Position numbers and translations under genes: made by a program
In this document: positions 1 to 7,082 of the stretch, one piece after another
How positions within the stretch are numbered: position 1 is the stretch's first letter
Layout: every line of letters begins with the position of its first letter
Assembly (NCBI GenBank): GCA_025353435.1
Contig: JANXQR010000851.1
Span: 1 to 12,528, forward strand
Reading direction: 5' to 3'
Origin: Acidobacteriota bacterium
GTDB lineage: Bacteria; Acidobacteriota; Terriglobia; Terriglobales; Acidobacteriaceae
DNA: 12,528 bases
The notes under the pieces: model-generated
Databases searched by the model: none
Told to the model about the DNA's origin: nothing
Seen by the model: the letters and a program-made list of their open reading frames with translations, nothing else

Positions 1-1
1 C

Positions 2-1210
2 GAAGAAGAAGTCCGCGCCCTCGCACCGGGAGATGTCGAAGGCTGGCGCGCCATGAACAACGTCCTCCGCCGCCTCCGCGATGCATTGCGTCCCAGTGGC
101 CCCACCGACCTCTGGCTCAACAACGCCCCCACGCCTGAAGATTACGAAAATCGCCTCGCCAACGACCCCGAAGCACGTGCCCTCCTCTTCGATTGGTCCA
201 TGGCCGAGTTCGTCGAGCGCTACATCCAGGACGAGCGCCTCCAGATCGCCTATCTCGGACAAGGCGTCATCGGCACCAATGCCAGCCCCTTCGATCCCGG
301 GACAGCCTCAATCCGTTTCCACCACGCCTCCGGCCGTCTAGGCGGCATGCCCGGTATGTGGGGCTATGTCCGCGGAGGCATGGGCATGGTGTCCTTCTAC
401 CTTTGCGACGCAGCTCGCGAAGCCGGCGCCACCGTCATCTCCGGCGTACCGGTCGCTGAAATCATTCCAGGCGAGTGCGTCCACCTCGAATCCGGAGAAC
501 GCATTGCCGCGCGCACCATCATCTCCAACGCCGACCCGCACCAGACCCTGCGTCTTCTCAACTCAGCAGCCGATCTCGCATGGCGCGCCCGCATCGAGAG
601 TATTCCAATTGAAGGCTGCACCGTAAAACTCAACGTACATTTGCGCGAGCTCCCCAACTTCACCGCGCGTCCCGGAACAGACAATCCGCACCACTACGGC
701 CAAATCAACGCACCCCTTACCAAAGACGAGTGGAAAGCCGGCTACGCAGCAGCCCGTCGCGGCGAGCTTCCCGATCACCTCTGGTGCGAGCTCTACTTCC
801 AGAGCGTGCATGACAACACAGTCGCCCCCGCCGGCACCCACACCATGAGCGTCTTCGCCCAATACGTTCCCTACAAATTCGCGCACGGCGACTGGGACTC
901 CTGCCGCGACGAAGTCCGCGCTCTCGCCTTCAAATCCCTCGCCCGCTTTGCCTCCAATATCGACTCCGCCGCCATCGGCGCGCAGGTCCTGGGCCCGCCA
1001 GACATCGAAAAGAAGGTCGGCCTTACCGGCGGTCACATCTTCCAGGGCGAGTGCCTCCCGCCCTACATGTACTCTCGGCGACTCACCGCACGCACGCCCA
1101 TGAAGGGCTTCTATCTCTGCGGCGCATGCACCCATCCCGGCGGCTCCGTCATCGGCGTCAACGGCCGCAATGCCGCCATGGCCGTGCTCAAGGACCTAGG
1201 CACAATTTAG
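2..1210 (+). CDS. PYROXD2/phytoene-dehydrogenase-like FAD-dependent oxidoreductase, 5'-truncated
   Basis: The reading frame is open from base 2 to a TAG at 1208-1210, giving 402 residues. The true start and the N-terminal Rossmann FAD-binding motif (GxGxxG) lie left of the window. Visible marks of the CrtI/PYROXD2 amine-oxidase-like flavoprotein superfamily are the central HHASGRLGGMPGMWGYVRGG block (about 305-364), the segment IISNADPHQTL, which resembles the end of the NAD(P)/FAD-binding core, and a C-terminal FAD-closing motif, FYLCGACTHPGGSVIGVNGR. The central block is much closer to PYROXD2-type proteins than to carotenoid desaturases. The family is about 520-580 residues, so roughly a quarter is missing. 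The substrate cannot be deduced. The permease starts 39 bases downstream on the same strand, so co-transcription is possible. I am sure of the superfamily and less sure of the subgroup. Confidence 0.93.
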   Translation, partial: EEEVRALAPGDVEGWRAMNNVLRRLRDALRPSGPTDLWLNNAPTPEDYENRLANDPEARALLFDWSMAEFVERYIQDERLQIAYLGQGVIGTNASPFDPGTASIRFHHASGRLGGMPGMWGYVRGGMGMVSFYLCDAAREAGATVISGVPVAEIIPGECVHLESGERIAARTIISNADPHQTLRLLNSAADLAWRARIESIPIEGCTVKLNVHLRELPNFTARPGTDNPHHYGQINAPLTKDEWKAGYAAARRGELPDHLWCELYFQSVHDNTVAPAGTHTMSVFAQYVPYKFAHGDWDSCRDEVRALAFKSLARFASNIDSAAIGAQVLGPPDIEKKVGLTGGHIFQGECLPPYMYSRRLTARTPMKGFYLCGACTHPGGSVIGVNGRNAAMAVLKDLGTI

Positions 1211-1231
1211 CTTTCATCGCCACTGTGCCTC

Positions 1232-1240
1232 TGTTATGCT
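1232..1240 (+). promoter_or_regulatory. Possible extended -10 element for the permease
   Basis: TGTTATGCT (TG-N-TATGCT) resembles an extended -10 box and ends only 9 bases before the permease ATG at 1250. The hexamer 17 bp upstream (TTTCAT, 1212-1217) is a poor -35. No Shine-Dalgarno sequence precedes the ATG, so if this box works the message would be nearly leaderless. The alternative is simple read-through from the upstream oxidoreductase gene. Confidence 0.3.
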
Positions 1241-1249
1241 GCGCGCTAC

Positions 1250-2659
1250 ATGGCCGCCATCCCCGCGCTCAAACGAGGAATCCGATTCCGCGATCTCGTG
1301 CTGTTCTACATCGTCAGTGGCCTCAGCGTGCGCTGGACCGCAACAGCCGCAGCCGCTGGTCCCAGCATCCTCATCGTCTGGATCGCCGCGCTCCTCTTCT
1401 TCTTCATACCGCTCGCTGCCAGCGTCATGGAGCTCTCCTCGAGGCTTCCCGAAGAAGGCGGCCTCTACATCTGGACGCGCGAAGCCTTCGGCGACGCATC
1501 CGGCTTCATTGCTGCGTGGACGTATTGGATGAGCAACCTGCCCTACTTCTCCGGCGTGCTCTACTTCGGCGCGGCATCATGCCTCTTCGCCTTCGGCAGT
1601 CGCGGCCAATCGCTCGTATCGAGCCCCGCCTATTACGTGACCTTCTCGCTTTTCTGGCTCGCCATCATCACACTGCTCAACATTCGCGGAGTCAACTTCG
1701 GCAAGTGGTTGAACAACATCAGCTCACTCGGCAGTATCATCCCGCTTTCTGCACTGCTCATTCTCGCCGCACTTTCATATGCGCGCTTCGGTTCCGCGAC
1801 ACATTTCTCTGTCGCCAGCCTCATTCCCCACTGGTCGCTCGACAATGCCATCTTCTGGTCCAGCGTCTTCTTCGCATTCGGCGGCGTCGAGTCCGGCTCC
1901 GCCATGGGCGATGAAATCGAGAACCCACGCCGAAACATTCCGCTGGCAATCCTCCTCGGCGGCAGCGTGCTCGCCATCGGCTATATTTCCGGCACGTTCG
2001 CGCTCCTCGTTGGTGCGCCCAGCGCCGCCGTCAGCGGACCCGATGGATTCATCAATGGAATTCGCCTCCTGAGCGAGCGCCTTGGGCTTGGCTGGATCGT
2101 CGCCGCGCTAGCCCTCTTCCTCGGCCTGAACGCAGTCGGCGGCGCCGCGTCCTATCTCTCTTCCACGTCACGCCTTCCCTTTGTGGCGGGCATCGATCAC
2201 TATCTTCCGCCAGTTTTCGGCCGCATCCACCCGCGCTATCGCACTCCGTGGGTCGCGATCGGCGTCTACGGTCTCGCCGGCATGCTCGTCGCGGTTTTGA
2301 GTCAGGCCGGCGCCACCGTGCGCAATGCATACGAGGTTCTGGTAAGCATGGGTTTCATTGCCTACTTTATCCCTTATCTGTTTGTCTTCGGCGCCATGAT
2401 CCGCCTGCAATCGAGACCTGCACCGCCCGAAGCTCGCCGCGTTCCCGGAGGAAAACCCGTGGCCATCGCGCTCGGAACCATCGGCATTCTGAGCACCACC
2501 GCAACCATCCTTCTCTCCGCAATTCCCGCGGGTGACGAGCCCAACAAGCCCCTCACCGTGCTCAAGGTCATCGGCGGAGCCGCGTTAATGGTTGGCTCCG
2601 GAGCCGCCGTCTTCGCACTGGAGCGATCTCGCACCAACCGCACCCAGCGGCAAAATTAG
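1250..2659 (+). CDS. APC-superfamily amino acid permease
   Basis: The gene encodes 469 residues with many hydrophobic helices, as expected for the roughly 12-TM amino acid/polyamine/organocation permeases of the inner membrane. Diagnostic segments are the TM2-3 motif GGLYIWTREAFGDASGF (70-86) and the TM6 and loop signature FAFGGVESGSAMGDEIENPR (208-227). The latter matches the family pattern of G-G-x-E followed by E-x-x-N-P-R-R. The N-terminus is short and charged before TM1, as usual, which supports the ATG at 1250, but no ribosome binding site is visible. Transport is probably driven by proton or sodium symport, or by exchange. The substrate is not readable from the sequence. The gene ends 8 bases from the 3' end of the histidine-degradation operon in convergent orientation, so histidine, urocanate or a related amino acid is a reasonable guess only. 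Confidence 0.93.
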   Translation: MAAIPALKRGIRFRDLVLFYIVSGLSVRWTATAAAAGPSILIVWIAALLFFFIPLAASVMELSSRLPEEGGLYIWTREAFGDASGFIAAWTYWMSNLPYFSGVLYFGAASCLFAFGSRGQSLVSSPAYYVTFSLFWLAIITLLNIRGVNFGKWLNNISSLGSIIPLSALLILAALSYARFGSATHFSVASLIPHWSLDNAIFWSSVFFAFGGVESGSAMGDEIENPRRNIPLAILLGGSVLAIGYISGTFALLVGAPSAAVSGPDGFINGIRLLSERLGLGWIVAALALFLGLNAVGGAASYLSSTSRLPFVAGIDHYLPPVFGRIHPRYRTPWVAIGVYGLAGMLVAVLSQAGATVRNAYEVLVSMGFIAYFIPYLFVFGAMIRLQSRPAPPEARRVPGGKPVAIALGTIGILSTTATILLSAIPAGDEPNKPLTVLKVIGGAALMVGSGAAVFALERSRTNRTQRQN

Positions 2660-2667
2660 CTCACGCG

Positions 2668-3777
2668 CTACGCCCTGCGAATCAACTTCCCCAGAATTCG
2701 CGTCCACTCGCCCAACTCGCGCACCGGGACGCATTCGCGCTCCGAGTGCGCGGTGTGCATATCGCCCGGCCCGATCACGATTACCTCATCCGCAACGCGC
2801 GCAAGACGGCTCGCCTCCGAGCCAAAGCTGATTCCCGTCACGCCACATCCAGTTAGTTCGCCAAGCTTCTGCCTCAATCGCCCGCCGGCCGCCGATGCAA
2901 ATCCCGCCTCTGCCCTCAGCGGCTCCACCACAATCCGCCCGCCTAGATTTGCCGCCCCCATCTCCGCCGCCAGACGCGCAATCTCGCTCAGCATTTTCCC
3001 CGGTGGATCAGACGGCACAGGCCGCCACTCCACTAGAAACTCGCATCGTCCCGCAATGATGTTCTTAGCCGATCCGCCCTCAATCACGCCCACGTTCACC
3101 GTCGTATACGGCGGATCAAATAATCCATCTTCGCATCCGCCTTGTTCGGCAATTGCGTAAACCCGCTCAATCATTCGCGCCGCGATCCGAATCGCCGAGA
3201 GCCCCTCACCCGGAAACGCCGAATGCGCCTCCTCTCCCTCCACCGTCACGCGTGCCAGTCCATATCCCTTACCAGCAACCCCCGCCCGCAAAGATGTCGG
3301 CTCGCTCACAATCGCCGCCCCAATTTGCGGAAGGCCAGCAACCAGAAGCCGCTCCATGCCCTTGCAGCCAATCTCCTCGTCCGCAGTCAAAATCAGACCG
3401 ACTCCCGCATCCATCCCACCTTCGCCCACAGCAGCGAGAAAACAAGCCAGCGCTCCCTTCACATCGCAAGCCCCGCATCCATGCAGATTGCCATCGTGCT
3501 CCCGCAACTCCAGCGCCTCACTCCACGAAGCCGCAAACGGCACAGTATCGGTGTGGCACACAAACGCCAGCGCGATCGGATCTCCCCAGATCGCCCGCAC
3601 CGGCCGCGCAATCAGATTTGCCTTCCCAACGCCATTCTCGTCCGTGTACGGAAGCAACTTCTCGCGCCAGCCGCGCTCTGCTAGATACCCTCGCACAAAA
3701 TCCAGCAGCGGCACATTCGACATCGCAGAAGGCGTTGGAATCCGAACCAGTTCCCGCAGAATCTCCACCGCCGTCAC
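2668..3777 (-). CDS. M20-family metallohydrolase (ArgE/DapE-like), candidate N-formylglutamate deformylase
   Basis: This 369-residue protein starts at GTG 3777, which overlaps the hutI stop as GTGA. A GGAAG ribosome binding site lies 7 bases upstream. It has a complete M20 dinuclear-metal site: H75 and D77 in CHTDTVP, D105 in GCGACDVKG, E134/E135 in TADEEIG (general base and ligand), E159 in SEP, and H344 in HTAHSERE. H185 (EEAHSAFPG) lies in the lid/dimerisation domain. Length and layout fit acetylornithine deacetylase or succinyl-diaminopimelate desuccinylase relatives, which cleave N-acyl groups from amino acids. It is the last gene of the hut operon, where HutG would be expected, and no HutG is present. 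I therefore infer removal of the formyl group from N-formyl-L-glutamate. Alternatives are release of histidine from N-acetylhistidine or a His dipeptide, or an unrelated arginine or lysine pathway role. The family call is secure; the substrate is inference. Confidence 0.92.
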   Translation of the reverse strand: MTAVEILRELVRIPTPSAMSNVPLLDFVRGYLAERGWREKLLPYTDENGVGKANLIARPVRAIWGDPIALAFVCHTDTVPFAASWSEALELREHDGNLHGCGACDVKGALACFLAAVGEGGMDAGVGLILTADEEIGCKGMERLLVAGLPQIGAAIVSEPTSLRAGVAGKGYGLARVTVEGEEAHSAFPGEGLSAIRIAARMIERVYAIAEQGGCEDGLFDPPYTTVNVGVIEGGSAKNIIAGRCEFLVEWRPVPSDPPGKMLSEIARLAAEMGAANLGGRIVVEPLRAEAGFASAAGGRLRQKLGELTGCGVTGISFGSEASRLARVADEVIVIGPGDMHTAHSERECVPVRELGEWTRILGKLIRRA

Positions 3778-5018
3778 GGCGTCACTTCCGTGCCCGCAAT
3801 AAACACCCGCGGCCGCGCCGGGACCGCAATAAAGTACGCAAGCTCGCGATAGTCGACGAATTCATGAATCAGAAAATCGGCCTGCTTCCCCGCTTCAAGC
3901 GACCCCACCTGCTCGCCCATCCCAAGGCTCCACGCCGCGTTGATCGTCGCCGCCGCCAACGCCTCCGCCGGCATCAGCCCCATCTGCAAGCAAGCCAGCG
4001 ACAGCATGAACGGCATTGACGCCACCGGTGACGACCCCGGATTAAAGTCCGTCGCCAGCACAATCCCGAGCCCCATCTCCACCATTTTGCGAGCGGGCGG
4101 GTACTGCGTCCTTCCCAGCGCAAACACTGACCCCGGCAGCAGCACCGGCTGCACTCCCGCATCGCGCAGCAGCGCCAGGGTGTCGTCCGTAACCGTCTCC
4201 AGATGATCCGCCGTAGCCGCGCCTAGTTCCGCCGCGAGCGCTGCGCCGGTACCCGACCGAAACTGCTCCGCATGCAGCCGCAGCCCCATTCCATGCCGCT
4301 TCGCCGCCGTCAGCACCGCCCGTGTCTCCTCGACAGTGAATGCATGATCGTCGCAGAACACATCACAATACCGCGCCAGACCCGTCGCCGCAACAGCCGG
4401 CATGATTTCCTCAATCACCAGCCGCACATACTCATCGCGCCGTCCTGCATACTCAGGAGGAACGGTGTGCGCCGCCAGCAGCGTGGGCACCATCCGCACC
4501 GGACCTTCCGCATTCAGCCGCGCAATCACCCCCAACATGCGCAGCTCCGTCTCACGGTCTAGCCCGTACCCTGACTTCGCCTCCAGCGTCGTCGTCCCAC
4601 CCCGCAGCATCCAGTCCCGATGTCGCCGCGCCGCCACAACCAACTCATCCTCGCTCGCTTCACGGGTCAGTTTCACAGTGCGCAGAATCCCGCCACCCGC
4701 CGCCGCAATCTCCTGGTAAGTCGCCCCGCCAATGCGCCGCTCAAACTCATCCGCGCGATTCCCCGCAAATACCAAATGCGTATGCGCATCCACAAACCCC
4801 GGCGTCACGCATCGCCCCTCCGCATCAACCACGCCCATTCCGGGCTCTATATGCGATCTCAACTCCGCATACTTGCCCACCGCCACAATGCGATCGTCCT
4901 CGATCAGCATCGCCGCCTCGGTAATGATCCCGAGTTCACGCAACTCCGCACCCGCGCGCGGTCCTGACGGCCCATTGAGCGTCACCAGCTGACCGATATT
5001 GACGAATACCGATTTCAC
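3774..5018 (-). CDS. hutI: Imidazolonepropionase (HutI)
   Basis: This cytosolic amidohydrolase-superfamily enzyme opens 4-imidazolone-5-propionate to N-formimino-L-glutamate, the third step of histidine degradation. It is full length at 414 residues. Visible motifs are the metal-binding PGFVDAHTHLVFAGNRADEF (H79, H81, with R88), AKSGYGL (Y151), AAHTVPPEY (H184), LRLHAEQF (H249, E251), DHLE (H272) and ATDFNPGSSP (D324), all in the family order. The start is GTG at 5018. It follows the DUF3592 gene by 19 bases, and its 3' end overlaps the M20 start by 4 bases, so the two are probably translationally coupled. The N-terminus aligns with normal HutI, including the ELGII segment before the first strand, so I kept this GTG although its ribosome binding site is unusually distant. 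Confidence 0.98.
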   Translation of the reverse strand: MKSVFVNIGQLVTLNGPSGPRAGAELRELGIITEAAMLIEDDRIVAVGKYAELRSHIEPGMGVVDAEGRCVTPGFVDAHTHLVFAGNRADEFERRIGGATYQEIAAAGGGILRTVKLTREASEDELVVAARRHRDWMLRGGTTTLEAKSGYGLDRETELRMLGVIARLNAEGPVRMVPTLLAAHTVPPEYAGRRDEYVRLVIEEIMPAVAATGLARYCDVFCDDHAFTVEETRAVLTAAKRHGMGLRLHAEQFRSGTGAALAAELGAATADHLETVTDDTLALLRDAGVQPVLLPGSVFALGRTQYPPARKMVEMGLGIVLATDFNPGSSPVASMPFMLSLACLQMGLMPAEALAAATINAAWSLGMGEQVGSLEAGKQADFLIHEFVDYRELAYFIAVPARPRVFIAGTEVTP

Positions 5019-5033
5019 AATTGACTCGGGAAT

Positions 5034-5039
5034 CTCCTC
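5034..5039 (-). promoter_or_regulatory. Distant ribosome binding site of hutI
   Basis: GAGGAG on the minus strand overlaps the TGA stop of the upstream DUF3592 gene (5040-5038). It lies 15 bases from the hutI GTG, rather than the usual 5-9. No in-frame ATG, GTG or TTG lies between. This may reflect insertion of the small gene upstream of hutI, or coupling to termination of that gene. Confidence 0.45.
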
Positions 5040-5415
5040 ATTCGGAAATCAGCCAGACCTCGCAGCCTTCGATCATCTCGTCGAACATACAGTGACGAGC
5101 GGGTTTCTTCGGGTCAAATCGAACTGCTACCTTCCTGCCAATCATTTCTCTTGTCAATTCGTCTGCACGATCTCCATTTGCAGATAGAGAAAAACGGCCC
5201 GCGTAGTACTCCCCATTGACCACATAGGAGAATGCGAAACAGGGAAGATCCAACGCATACCGCCCGCCGTGGTTCTCAATTGCTGCCGACTGTATTGTGG
5301 CCTGGGTGCTTGGCCAACCTTCTTCTGCTTTAGAACGTTTAGATCTCAGGACGGCCCAGACAGCAAGAGCCGCAAGGATACAAATCGCCGGAATCAACTT
5401 CACGAGCATATCCAC
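5038..5415 (-). CDS. Small membrane-anchored DUF3592-like protein inside the hut operon
   Basis: The gene encodes 125 residues from GTG 5415 (or 123 from the ATG at 5409) and overlaps the end of hutU. One N-terminal transmembrane helix (about 4-23, LVKLIPAICILAALAVWAVL) is followed by a basic stop-transfer RSKRSK. The soluble part has the DUF3592 pattern: W-P-S-T-x-A-T-I near 34-41, a central F-x-F-S-Y-V-V-N-G-E-Y-Y-A-G strand pair, then G-R-K-V-A-V-R-F-D-P-x-x-P. The family has no defined biochemical role and is not part of known histidine pathways. Hand counting gives about 51% GC for 5041-5400, against about 63% in a sampled line of hutU. The plus-strand C excess of the neighbouring genes is also mostly absent here (103 C to 82 G). 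Both suggest a late arrival in the operon. The weak GGTGG upstream of the GTG favours that start. Confidence 0.85.
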   Translation of the reverse strand: MDMLVKLIPAICILAALAVWAVLRSKRSKAEEGWPSTQATIQSAAIENHGGRYALDLPCFAFSYVVNGEYYAGRFSLSANGDRADELTREMIGRKVAVRFDPKKPARHCMFDEMIEGCEVWLISE

Positions 5416-7082
5416 GGATCAATTCCACCCATCGGAATCCGCACGCCCCGTTCCCGCGCCGTCTCCCGCGCCAGCTCATACCCCGCGTCCGCATGCCGCG
5501 CCACGCCCAGCCCCGGATCGTTATTCAGCACACGCGCAATCCTTCGCGCCGCATTCTCCGTCCCATCCGCCACCGTCACCTGCCCCGCATGCAGCGAATA
5601 CCCCATGCCCACGCCGCCGCCATGATGAAAGCTCACCCACGTCGCGCCCGACGCCGTATTCAGCAACGCGTTCAGAATCGGCCAGTCCGCCACCGCATCG
5701 CTCCCGTCCAGCATCTTCTCCGTCTCGCGATAGGGACTTGCCACACTTCCCGTATCCAGATGATCGCGCCCAATCGCCACCGGCGCACTCAACTCGCCCT
5801 TCCGCACCAGGTCGTTGATTGCCTCGCCCATCCGCGCGCGCTCACCCAACCCCAGCCAGCAAATCCGCGCCGGCAGCCCCTGGAACGCGAACCGTCCCCG
5901 CGCCAGCCGCATCCACCGCGTCAAAATCTCGTTCTCCGGAAACAATTCCAGCGCCAGCTCATCCGTCCGGTCGATGTCCCTGGGATCGCCCGACAGCGCC
6001 ACCCACCGGAACGGCCCCTGCCCCGTGCAGAACAACGGCCGAATATACTCCGGCACAAACCCCGGAATCAGAAATGCATCCGAGCAACCCGCATCAAAAG
6101 CAAACCGCCGAATGTTATTGCCATAGTCGAACACCACCGCGCCCGCCCTCTGCAGCGCCAGCATCGCATCCACATGCACCACCATCGAAGCCGTCGACCG
6201 CCGCACATACTCCGCCGGATCCTTCGTCCGCAATTCAACCGCTTGCTCCAACGACATCCCCTGAGGCACATATCCATTCAGCGGATCATGCGCGCTGGTC
6301 TGGTCCGTCACCACATCAATCGCCACGCCGCGCCGCACCATCTCCGGCAGCACATCCGCACAGTTCCCCACCAGGCCCACGCTGAGCGCCCTTCCCTCGC
6401 GCCGCGCCGACTCGCAAAGTTTCAAGGCCTCATCCAGATCCTCACTCAGCACATCGCAATACCGCGTATCCACCCGCCGCCGAATCCTGCTCCGGTCCAC
6501 GTCAATCGCCAGCACCACCCCGCCGTTCAGCGTCACACTCAACGGCTGCGCGCCACCCATCCCGCCCATGCCGCCAGTCACCACAAACTTGCCCTGCAGC
6601 GTCCCGCCAAAATGCCTGTCCGCCAACGCCGCAAACGTTTGAAACGTCCCCTGCAAAATCCCCTGCGTGCCGATATAGATCCAGCTCCCCGCCGTCATCT
6701 GCCCATACATCATCAGGCCCTTGCGGTCGAGCTCGTGAAAGTGCTCCCAGTTCGCCCACTTCCCCACCAAATTCGAATTCGCAATAATCACCCGCGGCGC
6801 CATGTCGTGCGTGGGAAACACTCCCACCGGCTTGCCGCTCTGCACCAGCAGCGTCTCCTCATTACCCAGCCGCTCCAGCTCCCGCACAATCGCGCGGAAG
6901 CACTCCCAGTTCCGTGCCGCCTTCCCAATCCCTCCGTACACCACCAGGTCCGCGGGCCGCTCCGCCACCTCTGGGTCGAGATTGTTCATCAGGCAGCGCA
7001 GCGCCGCTTCCTGCTGCCAGCCCTTGCAACGCAACACATTGCCACGCGGCGCACGAATCACCGGACTCTCTACAACGCTCAT
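5400..7082 (-). CDS. hutU: Urocanate hydratase (HutU)
   Basis: This cytosolic urocanase converts trans-urocanate to 4-imidazolone-5-propionate, using tightly bound NAD+ as an electrophile. It is complete at 560 residues, the normal family length. It contains the urocanase signature FQGLPARICW (400-409), whose C408 corresponds to the essential cysteine 410 of the Pseudomonas putida enzyme. The glycine-rich NAD loop VTGGMGGMGGAQP (168-180) is intact, as are PLFCTGQGPFRW (349-360) and SFHHGGGVGMGYSLHAGQ (484-501). The ATG at 7082 overlaps the hutF stop as ATGA and has a strong AGGAGG ribosome binding site 4 bases upstream, so coupled translation with hutF is expected. Its 3' end overlaps the DUF3592 gene by 16 bases. 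No anomalies were seen in the catalytic regions. Confidence 0.99.
   Translation of the reverse strand: MSVVESPVIRAPRGNVLRCKGWQQEAALRCLMNNLDPEVAERPADLVVYGGIGKAARNWECFRAIVRELERLGNEETLLVQSGKPVGVFPTHDMAPRVIIANSNLVGKWANWEHFHELDRKGLMMYGQMTAGSWIYIGTQGILQGTFQTFAALADRHFGGTLQGKFVVTGGMGGMGGAQPLSVTLNGGVVLAIDVDRSRIRRRVDTRYCDVLSEDLDEALKLCESARREGRALSVGLVGNCADVLPEMVRRGVAIDVVTDQTSAHDPLNGYVPQGMSLEQAVELRTKDPAEYVRRSTASMVVHVDAMLALQRAGAVVFDYGNNIRRFAFDAGCSDAFLIPGFVPEYIRPLFCTGQGPFRWVALSGDPRDIDRTDELALELFPENEILTRWMRLARGRFAFQGLPARICWLGLGERARMGEAINDLVRKGELSAPVAIGRDHLDTGSVASPYRETEKMLDGSDAVADWPILNALLNTASGATWVSFHHGGGVGMGYSLHAGQVTVADGTENAARRIARVLNNDPGLGVARHADAGYELARETARERGVRIPMGGIDPWICS

Noticed and set aside
563..1135. 190-codon minus-strand frame inside the oxidoreductase gene
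   Set aside because: It is antisense to conserved FAD-family motifs and has no recognisable domain.
1051..1914. 287-codon frame overlapping the oxidoreductase end and the permease start
   Set aside because: It lies in the wrong frame across two real genes, is Arg/His-rich and has no motif.
3153..4019. 288-codon plus-strand frame opposite the M20 and hutI genes
   Set aside because: The translation is Pro/Ser/Arg-rich and low-complexity, and the opposite strand carries intact catalytic motifs.
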